64,000 nucleotides of DNA, taken from NCBI RefSeq assembly GCF_024713975.1, contig NC_091111.1, positions 1,302,001 through 1,366,000 on the forward strand, read 5' to 3'. Below, one piece after another: positions 9,895-26,500 of this stretch. The notes beneath the pieces were generated by a model. The model was not told the origin of the DNA. It did no database searches and saw only the letters and a program-made list of their open reading frames with translations. This stretch comes from Paralichthys olivaceus (taxonomy: Eukaryota > Chordata > Actinopteri > Pleuronectiformes > Paralichthyidae). Made by a program: the position numbers and the translations under genes. Position 1 is the stretch's first letter, and the number at the start of each line of letters is the position of its first letter.

Positions 9895-11615
9895 GTTACT
9901 TACTCTGTGTGTTGTGAGATATTGTTGTGTTTTGTGAATTGTTGTTGTGCTTTGTGAATTGTTTTTGTATTTTGTGAATTGTTGTGCTTCAATCAATCAA
10001 TCAATCAAAAATTTTTGTATAATCCATATTCACAAATCACAATTTGTCTCATAGCGCTTTAACAAGGTGTGACATCCTCTGTCCTTAACCCTCAACAAGA
10101 ATAAGGAAAAACTACCAAAAAAACTTTTGAATTGTTGTTGTGATTTGTGAAGTTTTGTTGTGTGTTTGTGAATTGTTTTTTGTAAATTATTGTTGTGCTT
10201 TGTGAATTGTTGTGTTTGTGAATTGTTGTTGTGCTTTGTGAATTATTGTTGTGTTTGTGAATTGTTGTTGTGCTTTGTGAATTGTTCTATTTTGTGAATT
10301 GTTGTTGTGTTTAGTGAATTGTTGTGTGTTTTTTTATTTATAGTTGTGCTTTGTGAATTTTTGTTTTTTGGGAATTATTGTTTGATTGTGAATTGCTGTT
10401 GTGCTTTATGAATTATTGTAGTGTTTCGTGAATTGTTGTTGTACTTTATGAATTATTGTGTGCTTGTGAATTGTTGTTGTGTTTGGTGAATTGTTGTGTT
10501 TTGTGAATTATTGTGTTTTGTGAATTGTTGTTGTGTTTTGTGAATTGTTGTTGTGTTTTGTGAATATTGTTGTGCTTTGTGAATTGTTCTGTTTTGTGAA
10601 TTATTGTGTTTTGTGAATTGTTGTTGTGATTTGAGAATTTTTGTTGTGTGTTGATGAATTGTTGTGTTTTGTGAATGATTGTGTTTTTACTGTTGTGCTT
10701 TGTTAATTGTTGTTGTGTTTTGTGAATTGTTGTTGTGCTTTGTGAATTGTTGTTGTGCTTTGTGAATTGTTCTGTTTTGTGAACTGTTGTTGTGTTATGT
10801 GAATTGTTGTTTGTTTGTGAATTGTTGTGCTTTGTGAATTGTTGTTGTCTTTTGTGAATTGTTATTGTGCTTTGTGAATTGTTGTGTGTTTTTTTGAATT
10901 ATTGTTGTGCTTTTTGAATTGTTGTTGCGTTTTGTGAATTTTTGTCATATGTTGTGAATTGTTATGTTTTGTGAATTATGGTGTGTTTTTTGAATTATTG
11001 TTGTGCTTTTTGAATTGTTGTTGTGTTTTGTGAATTTTTGTGCTTTGTGAATTGTTGTGCTTTTTGAATTGTTGTTGTGTTTTGTGAATTGTGCTTTTTG
11101 AATTGTTGTGCTTTGTGAATTGTTGAGTTTTGTGAATTGTGCTTTTTGAATTGTTTTTGAGTTTTGTGAATTGTTGTGCTTTGTGAATTGTTGAGTTTTG
11201 TGAATTGTGCTTTGTGAATTGTTGTGCTTTTTGAATTGTTGTTGTGTTTTGTGAATTGTGCTTTTTGAATTGTTGTGCTTTGTGAATTGTTGAGTTTTGT
11301 GAATTGTGCTTTTTGAATTGTTTTTGAGTTTTGTGAATTGTTGTGCTTTGTGAATTGTTGAGTTTTGTGAATTGTGCTTTGTGAATTGTTGTGCTTTGTG
11401 AATTGTTGTGCTTTGTGAATTGTTGTGCTTTGTGAATTATTGTGTTTTTTTATTATTATTGTTGTGCTTTTTGAATTGTTGTTGAGTTTTGTGAATTGTT
11501 GTGCTTTGTGAATTGTTGTGCTTTGTGAGTTGTTGTTGTGTTTTGAGAATTATTGTGCTTTTTTATTATTATTGTTGTGCTTTGTGAATTGTTGTCGTGC
11601 TTTGTGAACATCGAC
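9895..11615. repeat. 1.7-kb minisatellite, about 10-20-bp units
   Basis: A long degenerate tandem array of units such as TTGTGCTTTGTGAATTGTTG, with variants tttgtgaattgttg, gtgttttgtgaatt and ttgagttttgtgaatt. Some blocks repeat at higher order: the stretch near 11.09-11.21 kb recurs near 11.25-11.38 kb. The left end is interrupted at about 9988-10125 by a LINE tail. It lies in the gap between the GPCR gene and katna1 and has no coding potential. A minus-strand reading frame at its right end is a translation of the repeat. Confidence 0.92.
9988..10125 (-). mobile_element. LINE 3' tail inserted in the minisatellite
   Basis: This begins with the tail repeat 'caatcaatcaatcaatc', then 'ccatattcacaaatcacaatttgtctcatagc', 'ctgtccttaaccctcaac' and 'gaaaaactaccaaaa'. 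The same sequence occurs near 25.7 kb and 33.1 kb, and inverted near 46.2-46.35 kb. A tetranucleotide tail (TGATTGA on the sense strand) is typical of teleost L2-type LINEs. Tandem-repeat units flank it on both sides, so it landed inside an existing array. Confidence 0.75.
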
Positions 11616-12055
11616 TTTGACCAAACCTTGTAATAAAGTAACATTTAAAAGTTAGTAGTCTTTATTTTGAAGGTTACGCACTTGAGACATTTGAACTTGT
11701 GGCTACCGGCCGCGCGCACGTCGTTTTCAGTTGCTCGTGCCCATGCCGTCGTCACAGTTTGAAGCTCCGAAGCGGAACTCGTCATAACAGATGCTCCGAG
11801 GATTGTACGTGTGACCCGGGGAAAAGTTGAGTATGAAGCAGATACACGCTGGTGTCATGTTCCTCTTCGGACAGATTAACTCGCGTTTGTTTGTGTGAAC
11901 TGTTGTGTCCGTCGAGTTCTGTGAAGAGAACGTTTTATAGCAGAGAGAGGAAGGAAACCGAGCGCTCGGCTTGAACTTCAGAGTGGAGGCTTCAACACGT
12001 CCACTCAACTGCTCCATGAATATTCACAGACAGCCCGACACTAAAACAGCCTTAC

Positions 12056-12172
12056 ACACAAACTGCCTTACACACCAACAGCCTGACACACCAACAGCCT
12101 GACACACCAACAGCCTGACACACCAACAGCCTGACACACCAACAGCCTGACACACCAACAGCCTGACACACA
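12056..12172. repeat. 16-bp tandem repeat
   Basis: About seven near-identical units of 'acacaccaacagcctg' (the first ones slightly diverged). A minus-strand frame through it encodes a periodic GVSGCWCVRLLVCQA-like string, which is a repeat artefact. Confidence 0.9.
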
Positions 12173-12636
12173 CAGATACGTGTTTCAGCCATTGTGGAAA
12201 CACCTGGTGCGCTCACATCTCGTACGTGCAGACAAACATTGTGTGAACAACAGTTGCCTCCCTGTTTGAAGTGTGTGTCAGTGAATGCGAACGAATGCCT
12301 TCGAACTGTCCTTTCCTCTTGTGAACATTGTATGTTAGTTGTTCGATCATCCAACGAGAGTTTAGCGTGAAACAGGAGGGTCATGACAGGGTTCCCTCAA
12401 CAGTTCAGTTTTAGCTAGCTCGATATGTTTCTCACTATCTGCTCTACGTGTGCAGATAATAATACGTTTTTTTCATTCAGGACAAGACATATTGTTGCCA
12501 GAAATGTTTTTTTTTCTGCCTAATACGTAAACACTCTGCTGATAGAGTTAACCAACATGGTGCCTGGTTTATGGTGATACATGACTGAAAATGTGTGTAA
12601 CATGTATCCATCACATTTGGTCTTAATCAATTTCGT

Positions 12637-12994
12637 AAAGGTGCAGTGTGTAAGATTTAAGTGAAAGGGATCTATTGGTGTAGAATGTAGAATAATCCTC
12701 ATTTTTACTAATTTGTTTCATCTAAATTTATGAATTGTAGTTTTCTTTACCCCAGAAAAGGCCCTTTATATTTAAATACTTTATATTTACATCGAGGGGA
12801 CCCTCTCTACAGAGGCCGCCATGTTTTTTACATTAGTCCAGACTGGACAAACTAAACACCTTTTGAGTTTTTATTAAAAATGAAGCTACCACACTTTTTC
12901 ATGTTTGGAAGGGGAGGGTGAGGTGAGGGCTGTTCAGCTGCAACATGCAATTTCAACACTAGACATCACTAAATTCTACACACTGTACCTTTAA
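12637..12994 (+). mobile_element. TTAA-flanked MITE, copy 1
   Basis: The ends are inverted repeats: 'aaaggtgcagtgtgtaag' at the left and 'ctacacactgtaccttt' at the right, the latter followed by TTAA completion. The body contains 'gggaccctctctacagagg', 'gtccagactggacaaac' and 'catgtttggaagggg'. Four further copies lie at 26.65, 34.66, 51.55 and 63.98 kb. About 360 bp, non-coding. TTAA flanks suggest a piggyBac-related non-autonomous family, which is inference. Confidence 0.78.
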
Positions 12995-13200
12995 GGTCAG
13001 AATGGGACATTATTGATTATGTGAATGGGATCAGTGATTATCTTAAGAAATTATTGTTTTGTAATTATACAAGTGAAGTGGAGAAACGGATGGAAACTAC
13101 GTAACAGTATTTATAGTTCTCTTGTTTGGAGTTTGATGTATCCATCCATATTTTGCGGTACCCCGTTGGGCTGACGTGTTGTCTTTGTTTCCACAGCAGC

Positions 13201-18966
<5,766 letters not shown>

Positions 18967-19146
18967 AAAAAAGGCAGACGTCCAAGTTGTGTGTGTGTGT
19001 CTGCGTGCGTACATCACTGGATGGACAGTGTGTTATCTATATAAAAGGTTGTTTTAGCATGGCTCTGTGTGTCTCAGGCTGTAGCTGCGTTTCTTTCGGA
19101 AGCAGCTCAGTGGCATGGAAGAGGGTAATGTCCGTTACGTTAGTTA

Positions 19147-19152
19147 AATAAA
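19147..19152 (+). terminator. katna1: Proximal poly(A) signal of katna1
   Basis: An AATAAA hexamer 181 bp after the stop codon. A second AATAAA lies at 19566-19571, so two 3' UTR lengths (about 0.2 and 0.6 kb) are possible. Confidence 0.55.
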
Positions 19153-19565
19153 TGCACTTGACTAGAACCTCTTTATATTGTACATTTTGTTAATGTCCAA
19201 GTCTAACAGGTGACTAAAGAGTCAACCTGAAAAACTAATGGCTGAAAGTAGTAGTTGATTTTTCTCATGGTATACCAAATTGTTATGGACTCAATTGCAA
19301 AAATGTTTCATAATATCTTAAAACCAGCAAACATGTTCAACAACTCAAATGTATGTGTGTTCCTGCAGTAGAGTTCATTTCCACAGATGTTGTACTGTTA
19401 CTTTGCCTTTCCAAGTGTCTTAATGTTTGCTTTGTACCGTTGTAACTGACAATGAGATACTGAGCAAACAGCCAATCAGTTGGTATCCCTATTTAGTTGT
19501 TTTCTTTTCTCTTCTCATATTTTTGGAGATTTTTATGAGCACAACACTAACAAGATATTTCAATT

Positions 19566-19571
19566 AATAAA
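19566..19571 (+). terminator. katna1: Distal poly(A) signal of katna1
   Basis: An AATAAA hexamer 600 bp after the stop codon, followed by T/GT-rich sequence ('tgtgtgtttattt'), which fits a functional cleavage site. Confidence 0.5.
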
Positions 19572-19660
19572 GTTAACGATTTCTATGGATATATTAACGT
19601 TGCCTTACATGTGTGTTTATTTAGTGGTTGGATTTAGAGTGTGATAGTTGTTGGCTGGTT

Positions 19661-19845
19661 GGATCAAATATTCCATCTGCAATGTGTTTGAGCAAAGATA
19701 TATTTTCAGTCAACAAACAATAGTTTGGCCTAAGAAAATAATAATTTTTCAATTTCTCAGGTGGGACAATTTGAGTAAAAGCTATAATGAACTCTGACCA
19801 CCAGTGGATTGTGTTCACATTAATTGTAATGAAATTTGTTGTAAG
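19661..19845. repeat. Duplicated segment, copy A
   Basis: Shares near-identical sequence with 22484-22682 in direct orientation, from 'ggatcaaatattccatctgc' to 'gtaatgaaatttgttgtaa'. Copy A lacks about 20 bp present in copy B after 'caatagtttggc' and has 8 extra bases near 'gctataatgaactctgacc'. No terminal repeats are visible. Confidence 0.85.
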
Positions 19846-21035
19846 TTGATCCAAACATCATGTTGTGGTTATAGTTGGGAACACATGAAGCTTGGTTTAT
19901 CAGCTTTAGCTATCGAGCTCAAGTCAGCCGATGGGTAGAACTGTACAATCACACATCCATTGGATTTAAAATGTTGCTGGTGTGCAACATAAATACAGAT
20001 ATTTGCCTTGACTTATAACTGTTTTATGTCCTTCACTATATGTGCAGTAATCAGACGAGCTTTAAAGAGTGACTTCACGGACGGTGCTGTAAAATTGGTT
20101 TGTCCAATAGGTTTATGATAGTGAATATACAGATGCAAAATCCCCTGTTGCTTATTTTCGATGTCCATGGGGAAACTGTGTAAGCTGTTATTTTCATTTG
20201 TAAAGTTATAAGTTAGAGAAGAGACTCATCTTATTGGAAAAATGTAGGTGTGTTCACAGCCTGCACAACCACATTTATCATACAATACAGAAAAGTTAAT
20301 TCTCATACGGAATCAGCAGGAATTGAAGGTTCAAATACACAGCCCAGCTGTTGTTCACACAAGTTACACACACGAATGTCTCAAATCAAAACACATTTGT
20401 TTTATTCTTCAGCAACACATCTGAATCCATGCCTGACTCATTGGTCGCCTTACAGGCTAAATTAGTGTCATCTACAGCACCTAATTGATTGGAGTGTGTC
20501 ACTTTGGATTTTCAGGCATACACTTGAAAGAAACAGGTTGGGTTGTTTTGAGTCATCATGCAGTTTCCTAGTTTTAATGTATGGTTTACTGACAGAACAG
20601 CAAGCTGCATTCACTAGCTACACATGCACCGTAATGCAGCACATCATGCATCCTGCAGCTGAACAGAACCCTGGGGATAGACGTGTCCTGTGGCTGATAC
20701 ACAAGCGGATGTTTAATGAGTGCTGGGTTTTTTTCAAGCGTTACAAAGGTTCTGAAAAACAAAAACCCAGTTGTGATTTGGTGAGTTTCAAAATAATAAA
20801 ACCCACGTTCACCTGCCTTGAGCCCGACCTAGTCTCTAACAGGAGATTTATCATCTCAGTCATTCTGACTTATTGATGAGTTTTACCACTAAACAGAGTA
20901 AAGACAAATATTCATGCAGGTTGTTCTCAAGTTTTCATTCCCTAAGTGCAGATTCCCTCTTTGTAATAATCAGGATTCTAACTCCAAATGTGTAGAACCT
21001 TAATTTACTTTGTGTCAGTTTGTTGCTATTATGAA

Positions 21036-21220
21036 GGGGGTTATGTTTCCCCTTGCGTCAGATGCTAGTTTTATTTACCCCAAAAAATCTACATCAATTA
21101 CCACCAAGAAGGTCGGAGTGATGGTGGCTGGGCCTGGGAGGACCATTACATTTTGGTGCACATGCAGAGTAAGGGCCAGATCCAGGATCTGTTTTTCACT
21201 TTAACTATTCTCTCACAAAT
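21036..21220 (+). mobile_element. Interspersed repeat fragment (sense)
   Basis: The phrases 'gggggttatgtttcccc', 'gggaggaccattacattttg' and 'gatccaggatctgtttttc' match a frequent teleost non-coding repeat. Diverged and truncated. The reading frame across it is not a gene. Confidence 0.45.
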
Positions 21221-22483
21221 AAATTGTTACGGTTATGAGAACACTTCATTCTTCTTTGGCTACGGGCCAATCATGTGTAGGATTGTTCATCCTTTGCAGA
21301 AGTGTGCCCTCTACTCAGTGCCATTCTTGTTCTTGTCTCTTGCTTTATGCTGCAGCTCAAATTGCCATGAGGTGGGAGGTGCTACAAACATGAAAGATGA
21401 TGCCCCACAAACACCATTTTTGAGAGGCTCCGCCCCACACAACACCACTGTGCAACTTAACATTTGGCTGCTATACATCAAAAAAGTGTCTCCGGGGCGG
21501 GGCTTGGCAGCAAATTGTTAATAACTACTGAAGGACTCATTCAATAAACATAAATCAAACTAAACTCATGGGGGGGCGCCACAAACATCAAAATAATTTA
21601 CCTCAAAACCTGAGCAGAATTTCATTTATGCTTTTGCTCAATCGCTGTTATATTTTCCACTTTGAATTCATTTCTTGTGCAAACACATTGATATCAGTCA
21701 ATAATACATTTAGAGTGCATAGACAATATCAACAACTCCACTTACATTCTCCATGTGTTAACATGAATCAACCAAAGTAAAATAATATATAATCCCTCAA
21801 ACAGGCACTAAGGCACTGTGAAGAATGACAATCCACATACGAACCTCAGGATTGGGATGTGTTCTTCTCAGAAGTGACATTCAGATCCATTTTTAAAGTG
21901 GTGAGAGGGACACAATCACTGATCACAAATTAACAGTGTGATGAGGTATTACCTTACTTCATCAGAGACAACATACTTAAACATGATTGTTTTAAGTATT
22001 CATCTTGTTTTCAATTAAAGGATGACAGGATATAAAATATAATATATTTCAAATAAACTCCCGGTGGTGCATTTGCTGTCCTCCAGATGTTTTTTTCTCA
22101 GCAATGGGGTACTTTTTAAGAGAAAACAAATGTGAGATAAACATGTGCAGAATTGCTGCATATAGAAACTCTTTTCCGTGAACATAAAAACTCTAATTCA
22201 CTGCGTGCAGCCCCTAAAATGCTAAATTTGTTTAAGGTCATTTGTTGTCATTTCTTTAGCTGTTCAGTAAGAGAGAAAATACTTGTAAAGAAAACATTGA
22301 CCAAACAGTGTCAGTATGAAGGCGACATGCGACTTTTGAACTTTATCAGTGAATCAATATTCCTTAACTGTCATTGAACAACTAATATTCAAACTCTGAG
22401 GATATGTTCTATTGTCTCAGTTTTACATTTTAGCAAAGTAACTGCTGAATTCCTGGAGTCTTTGCTGACTAGGGTCACTGCTT

Positions 22484-22682
22484 GGATCAAATATTCCATC
22501 TGCAATGTGTTTGAGCAAAGATATATTTACAGTCAACAAACAATAGTTTGGCTTATGGTCTAGCAGAGGGCAAATAAGAAAATAATCATTTTTCAATTTC
22601 TCAGGTGGGAGAATTTGAGTAAAAGCTACTCTGACCACCAGTGGATTGTGTTCACATTAATTGTAATGAAATTTGTTGTAAA
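22484..22682. repeat. Duplicated segment, copy B
   Basis: Partner of 19661-19845, about 2.8 kb away, same orientation. On the minus strand both copies keep an open frame containing 'KHIADGIFDP' and 'PPEKLKN', but the indels between the copies include a 20-bp difference, so the shared frame is not strong evidence of coding. Confidence 0.85.
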
Positions 22683-23541
22683 ATATTTTTTTTATTAAGG
22701 TGACGGACTTGGCAGACTCATGGTGAGACGTCACTCTTCCCAGCCAAATTATATTGTAGTGCATAACCCCCCACAAAAGTTGTCATTTTTAATACTTTCA
22801 TCTTCGTACAGAATATATAATATGCACAAGGCGAGCTGAGTTTAGCAATTTTGCATATTTTGCAAAATGTCTAACTACTCCTTTAAAAGCTTCAGAGCTC
22901 AAAGCTGTGGATCACATCACATGATCTTCATAAAGAACAGGTGGTAAATGGACATTCACATTTAAAACATTGACTAAAAATTTGGTAGAATGAGCCACTT
23001 TGTTCTGGAATAATTTGGAAGTTAGAAAAGCTAAGTACTTTTGGTCAATGCAAATAAAAGGTAACTTGTGACTGAGCTACTTAAATGGAAAGATTAAGAT
23101 TGTGATTTAATATAAGTGGCTTTTCACAAACTCTGTCTGACCAATCACACGAGCAAAGAGTGTGATTTTCTGTGCAAAAAATCGGCCGAATGCACAGTTG
23201 CTCACAAACACAGCGAGATTCAGCAGACTGCAACACATTGTATCAACTTGATCCAGTACTGTGGCCCACTAACTTTCTGTTCCACATGTGACTGAATGTG
23301 AAGGAATCACCTAGACCAGCATTAAACCAGCAGAGTGAGATAGTCAATTTGACAGATTTAAACCAGCCCCTGTTCTGTGGCTAATGTTGTTGGAGGGTAA
23401 CTAAAGTGAAAAGCTGGTGGTTCACAAATCTGAGTATGAGCAAAGGACAAAACCATCCTGAAAATGAAAAACAAGCCGCAAAGGTTAAAGAAAAAACAAG
23501 AACAACTTGAAAATAAAGGGAATGGCCAAGTCAATTCTCAT

Positions 23542-26500
23542 TCAAGGCTTCTTCTCTTCTCCCTCTGCTTCTGTTTCTATGCTCTCCAACAGTGTGTGCT
23601 TCTCATCCTCTGGCATTAGAGTGACAGGGTTCATGTGAAAAATGTGCCTTAAAAAAAGAGAGAGACATAAAGTTTGGTATTTTGAAGCCAATCAGGGAGG
23701 TCACCTGGTTAAATAACCTTCTATTTAGATTCCAGTATTTGTTTGCACATAAACCCAATGAAACAAACTCACTTGTGTTCACATGTTGGGAAAAACATGT
23801 CCAGGATTTTGACTATGACAGCTGATCCGACAACGCCGATCACCACCACCCACATCACTAGGAAGAAGAGAGGCAGGGACTCGGAGCAAAACTTCCTCAG
23901 ACGCTCCCTCACTTGCTCCATCCACTGACACATGGCCTGAGGACAGAGGCGACACACGGACAAGCATTTAGTGCCACCCCTAAGCTCTAATAGGAGGCGA
24001 TCCTTGGTCAGGACACAGTTCCACCAGAGTGTGAATTATGTTGGAAAGGGGAGCGTTGGATGAATGTGTGTGAATGGGTGGATATAATATATGTACTATC
24101 TATCTATATATAAATAATAATAGTACTTACTGAATAAGATGATATCAGCTCTTTGGGTGGAGTTTCCATCTGAATGCGATCTGGCTGGCTTGACTCTTGG
24201 TCATCGAATTCGTCATATCGGACACCATACAGCAGGTCGGGGTCCATACGCAGAGGGGTCTCTGGGAGCTTGCCAGGAGCTGCAGTCTCTTCCTGGGTGG
24301 TCTCTGTGTGCTTCAGGGGGTACTGGCTGGTGGTCTGAGAGATCAGCTGATCTTCATCTGATTTAAAAAATAAAATGCTCCAGTTAATCTGCATTGCAAT
24401 AATTAAGACCAGAAAAGGCGACATGTGTTCATACTTTTTTGAGGATTTGGTGGATCAGTGACGACCACATCGTTTTCCCTGGGGACCCTGAAGATCTCGC
24501 TGTGACCAATTGGGTAAATGTTGGTAAACTGAGCCAGCTTCTGGAAATCTGGGCTCATCAGGATCTTCACCTCACACATCTCGGGCTGCTGGACCTGAAT
24601 GATTCAAACACAAATGGTGTGAACTCATATCCAAGTACTATACTATACTATTACAAACAATGTTTCACACTAGATAGGATCAGATTGGATCACTCATGTA
24701 GAAATAGGTCAAATGAAGGATGATGCTGGCTACTGTCTGTTTATACAAATATAATGAGAGAATGTTTTAGTGATGCAACTAACCTATCAATAAAATGTCA
24801 ATATGGACGCTTCCAAACATTTTAATACACATCCAGTATTCAAAGTAATATGTGACCTGAAACTTCAGAGACCTCATTGGGAACTTTCTTACATTTATAT
24901 TTATTTACTCATTTGGCAGAAGCTTTCACCCAAACTGACTTACAGTTGAGGGACGACAAAATTACACAAATGTTTTTCATACGGATCACATTGTGATAAC
25001 TTATTCACTCATTAACAATGAGATGCATTGGAGAACCATTCGATTTGCAAAAAAGGTGCCCACCTCTTTGCCCTCCATCTCTATCACTTCACTGAACACC
25101 TGTAGAGCCACCACCTCCTCTGAGCTGCTGTACAGCCGGTTCTGGCTCACCATCACCCGGGTGACAGTGGACACCGTGTCCCCAGATTCAAACTCACTGC
25201 TTCCATTGTTGCTGTCCACTGGAGGAAAAAAAACATAAACCAGTATATTTTGAAGGTTGGGATGTGTTCTGACTGAAACAATTTTACATTTTGAGGATGC
25301 GATTTCGGCTCCTATAATTAGTAAATAAATCTATCAATTACAGCAGAAAGTTATCATAAAAAAATTAATACCAATGGAAAAATGTTATTGGCAACAATGT
25401 GATTATATTAGATTTTTTATATAAATATAATATGGAGAGAAGTAAGCCTAATTTAATTTTTGAATACTCAAAGTCAACTTCATACTACAATATGTACAGG
25501 ACATAGGTGGTAATGAATTGCAGATTCTCTCTAATCCTGGTGTAAACATATAAGTAGACTTAAGTACACAACATATAAGTGTGCACTCAAAAATGGAATA
25601 TGAAAAGGATATGAACAGCAGTGTATGAATGAGTGCAGTGAGTTTATCAGAGGTTCCCAACAACAGCCAAAAGAAAATCAAAGATGCAGCTTTTGTAAAT
25701 CAAATCAATCAAATTATATTTTTATTACCCATATTCACAAATCACAATGTGTCTCATGGTGCTTAAAAACGTGGGACATCCCCTGCCCTTAACCCTCAGA
25801 GTAAGAAAAAACTACCAAAAACATAGAAACCTCAGAGAGAGCCACATGTGAGGGATCCCTCTCCCAGAACGGACAGAGGTGCAATAGATGCCACATGCAA
25901 CAGAGAACATCATCAATATAAGAGTATTAACTACACTGATTAGAAGAAACGGGCTGTAACATAATGGAAAGTAAATGAATTGAGGAGTTATTGTCAGTAA
26001 ACAATGGTTCAAAATTGTGGAACAGACTGCTGCTAAATATCAGAGAAGCTAGTTCAGTAAACATCTCTAAAAGAACTTGCCTGCACTCATGCGCTCTTAG
26101 AATTGTTATCACTTTCTTTCTTTTCTGTTTTTATTTCCTTTTCTTTTAAATGTCCCTTTAACATGTTACTTCAAATCTGTTCTCTTATATGAATAACATT
26201 TTAACATGTGTTTTACATCCATATTGTATGAAAGGTGCTATACAAATAAAGTTTATTATAATAATTATTATCATTATTATTATTGTAGTGCAAACTGGAA
26301 TAGTGCAGAATAGGGCAGGGGAAATACTTTATGGCTAATGCGCCCATTGTGCAGATAATGTACAGTTGTGACAACTACTGTTCATCTACAGGATGGCTAA
26401 AATAGCAGCATTTACAGTAAAATAGCAGCAGATGAAGTGACTAAAAGAGTGACTGGAGCATGTGTGCATTGAAGAGAGGGTTCAGGTGGGTTTCAGCAAC

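Larger units (their letters stand above)
11616..13197. other. GPCR-katna1 intergenic region and likely katna1 promoter area
   Basis: The part from about 11.70 to 12.40 kb is richer in CG dinucleotides ('gccgcgcgcacgtcg', 'ccgagcgctcgg') than its surroundings and could hold the katna1 promoter and 5' untranslated exon. I cannot fix a start site or donor. It also contains a short tandem repeat (about 12.06-12.17 kb) and a MITE (12.64-12.99 kb). A minus-strand frame of 96 codons (11727-12017) has no recognisable domain. Confidence 0.35.
19600..23541. other. katna1-ginm1 convergent gap
   Basis: The two flanking genes point towards each other, so the gap contains their 3' ends. I see no further gene. 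Frames up to 126 codons (for example 20496-20876) lack coding features. The gap contains a duplicated 180-200-bp segment (19661-19845 and 22484-22682), a repeat fragment at 21.04-21.22 kb and GC-poor unique DNA. A minus-strand AATAAA (plus-strand tttatt at 22691-22696) could end a long ginm1 3' UTR. Confidence 0.5.

Noticed and set aside
9895-11615. CRISPR-like array
   Set aside because: Units are contiguous without unique spacers, the genome is vertebrate and the array is a minisatellite.
12052-12384. 110-codon minus-strand frame with periodic Cys/Val/Gly
   Set aside because: Periodicity comes from the 16-bp tandem repeat, with no splice sites or homology.
20496-20876. 126-codon plus-strand frame
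   Set aside because: No domain, start context or splice support. It is in an AT-rich 3' intergenic region.
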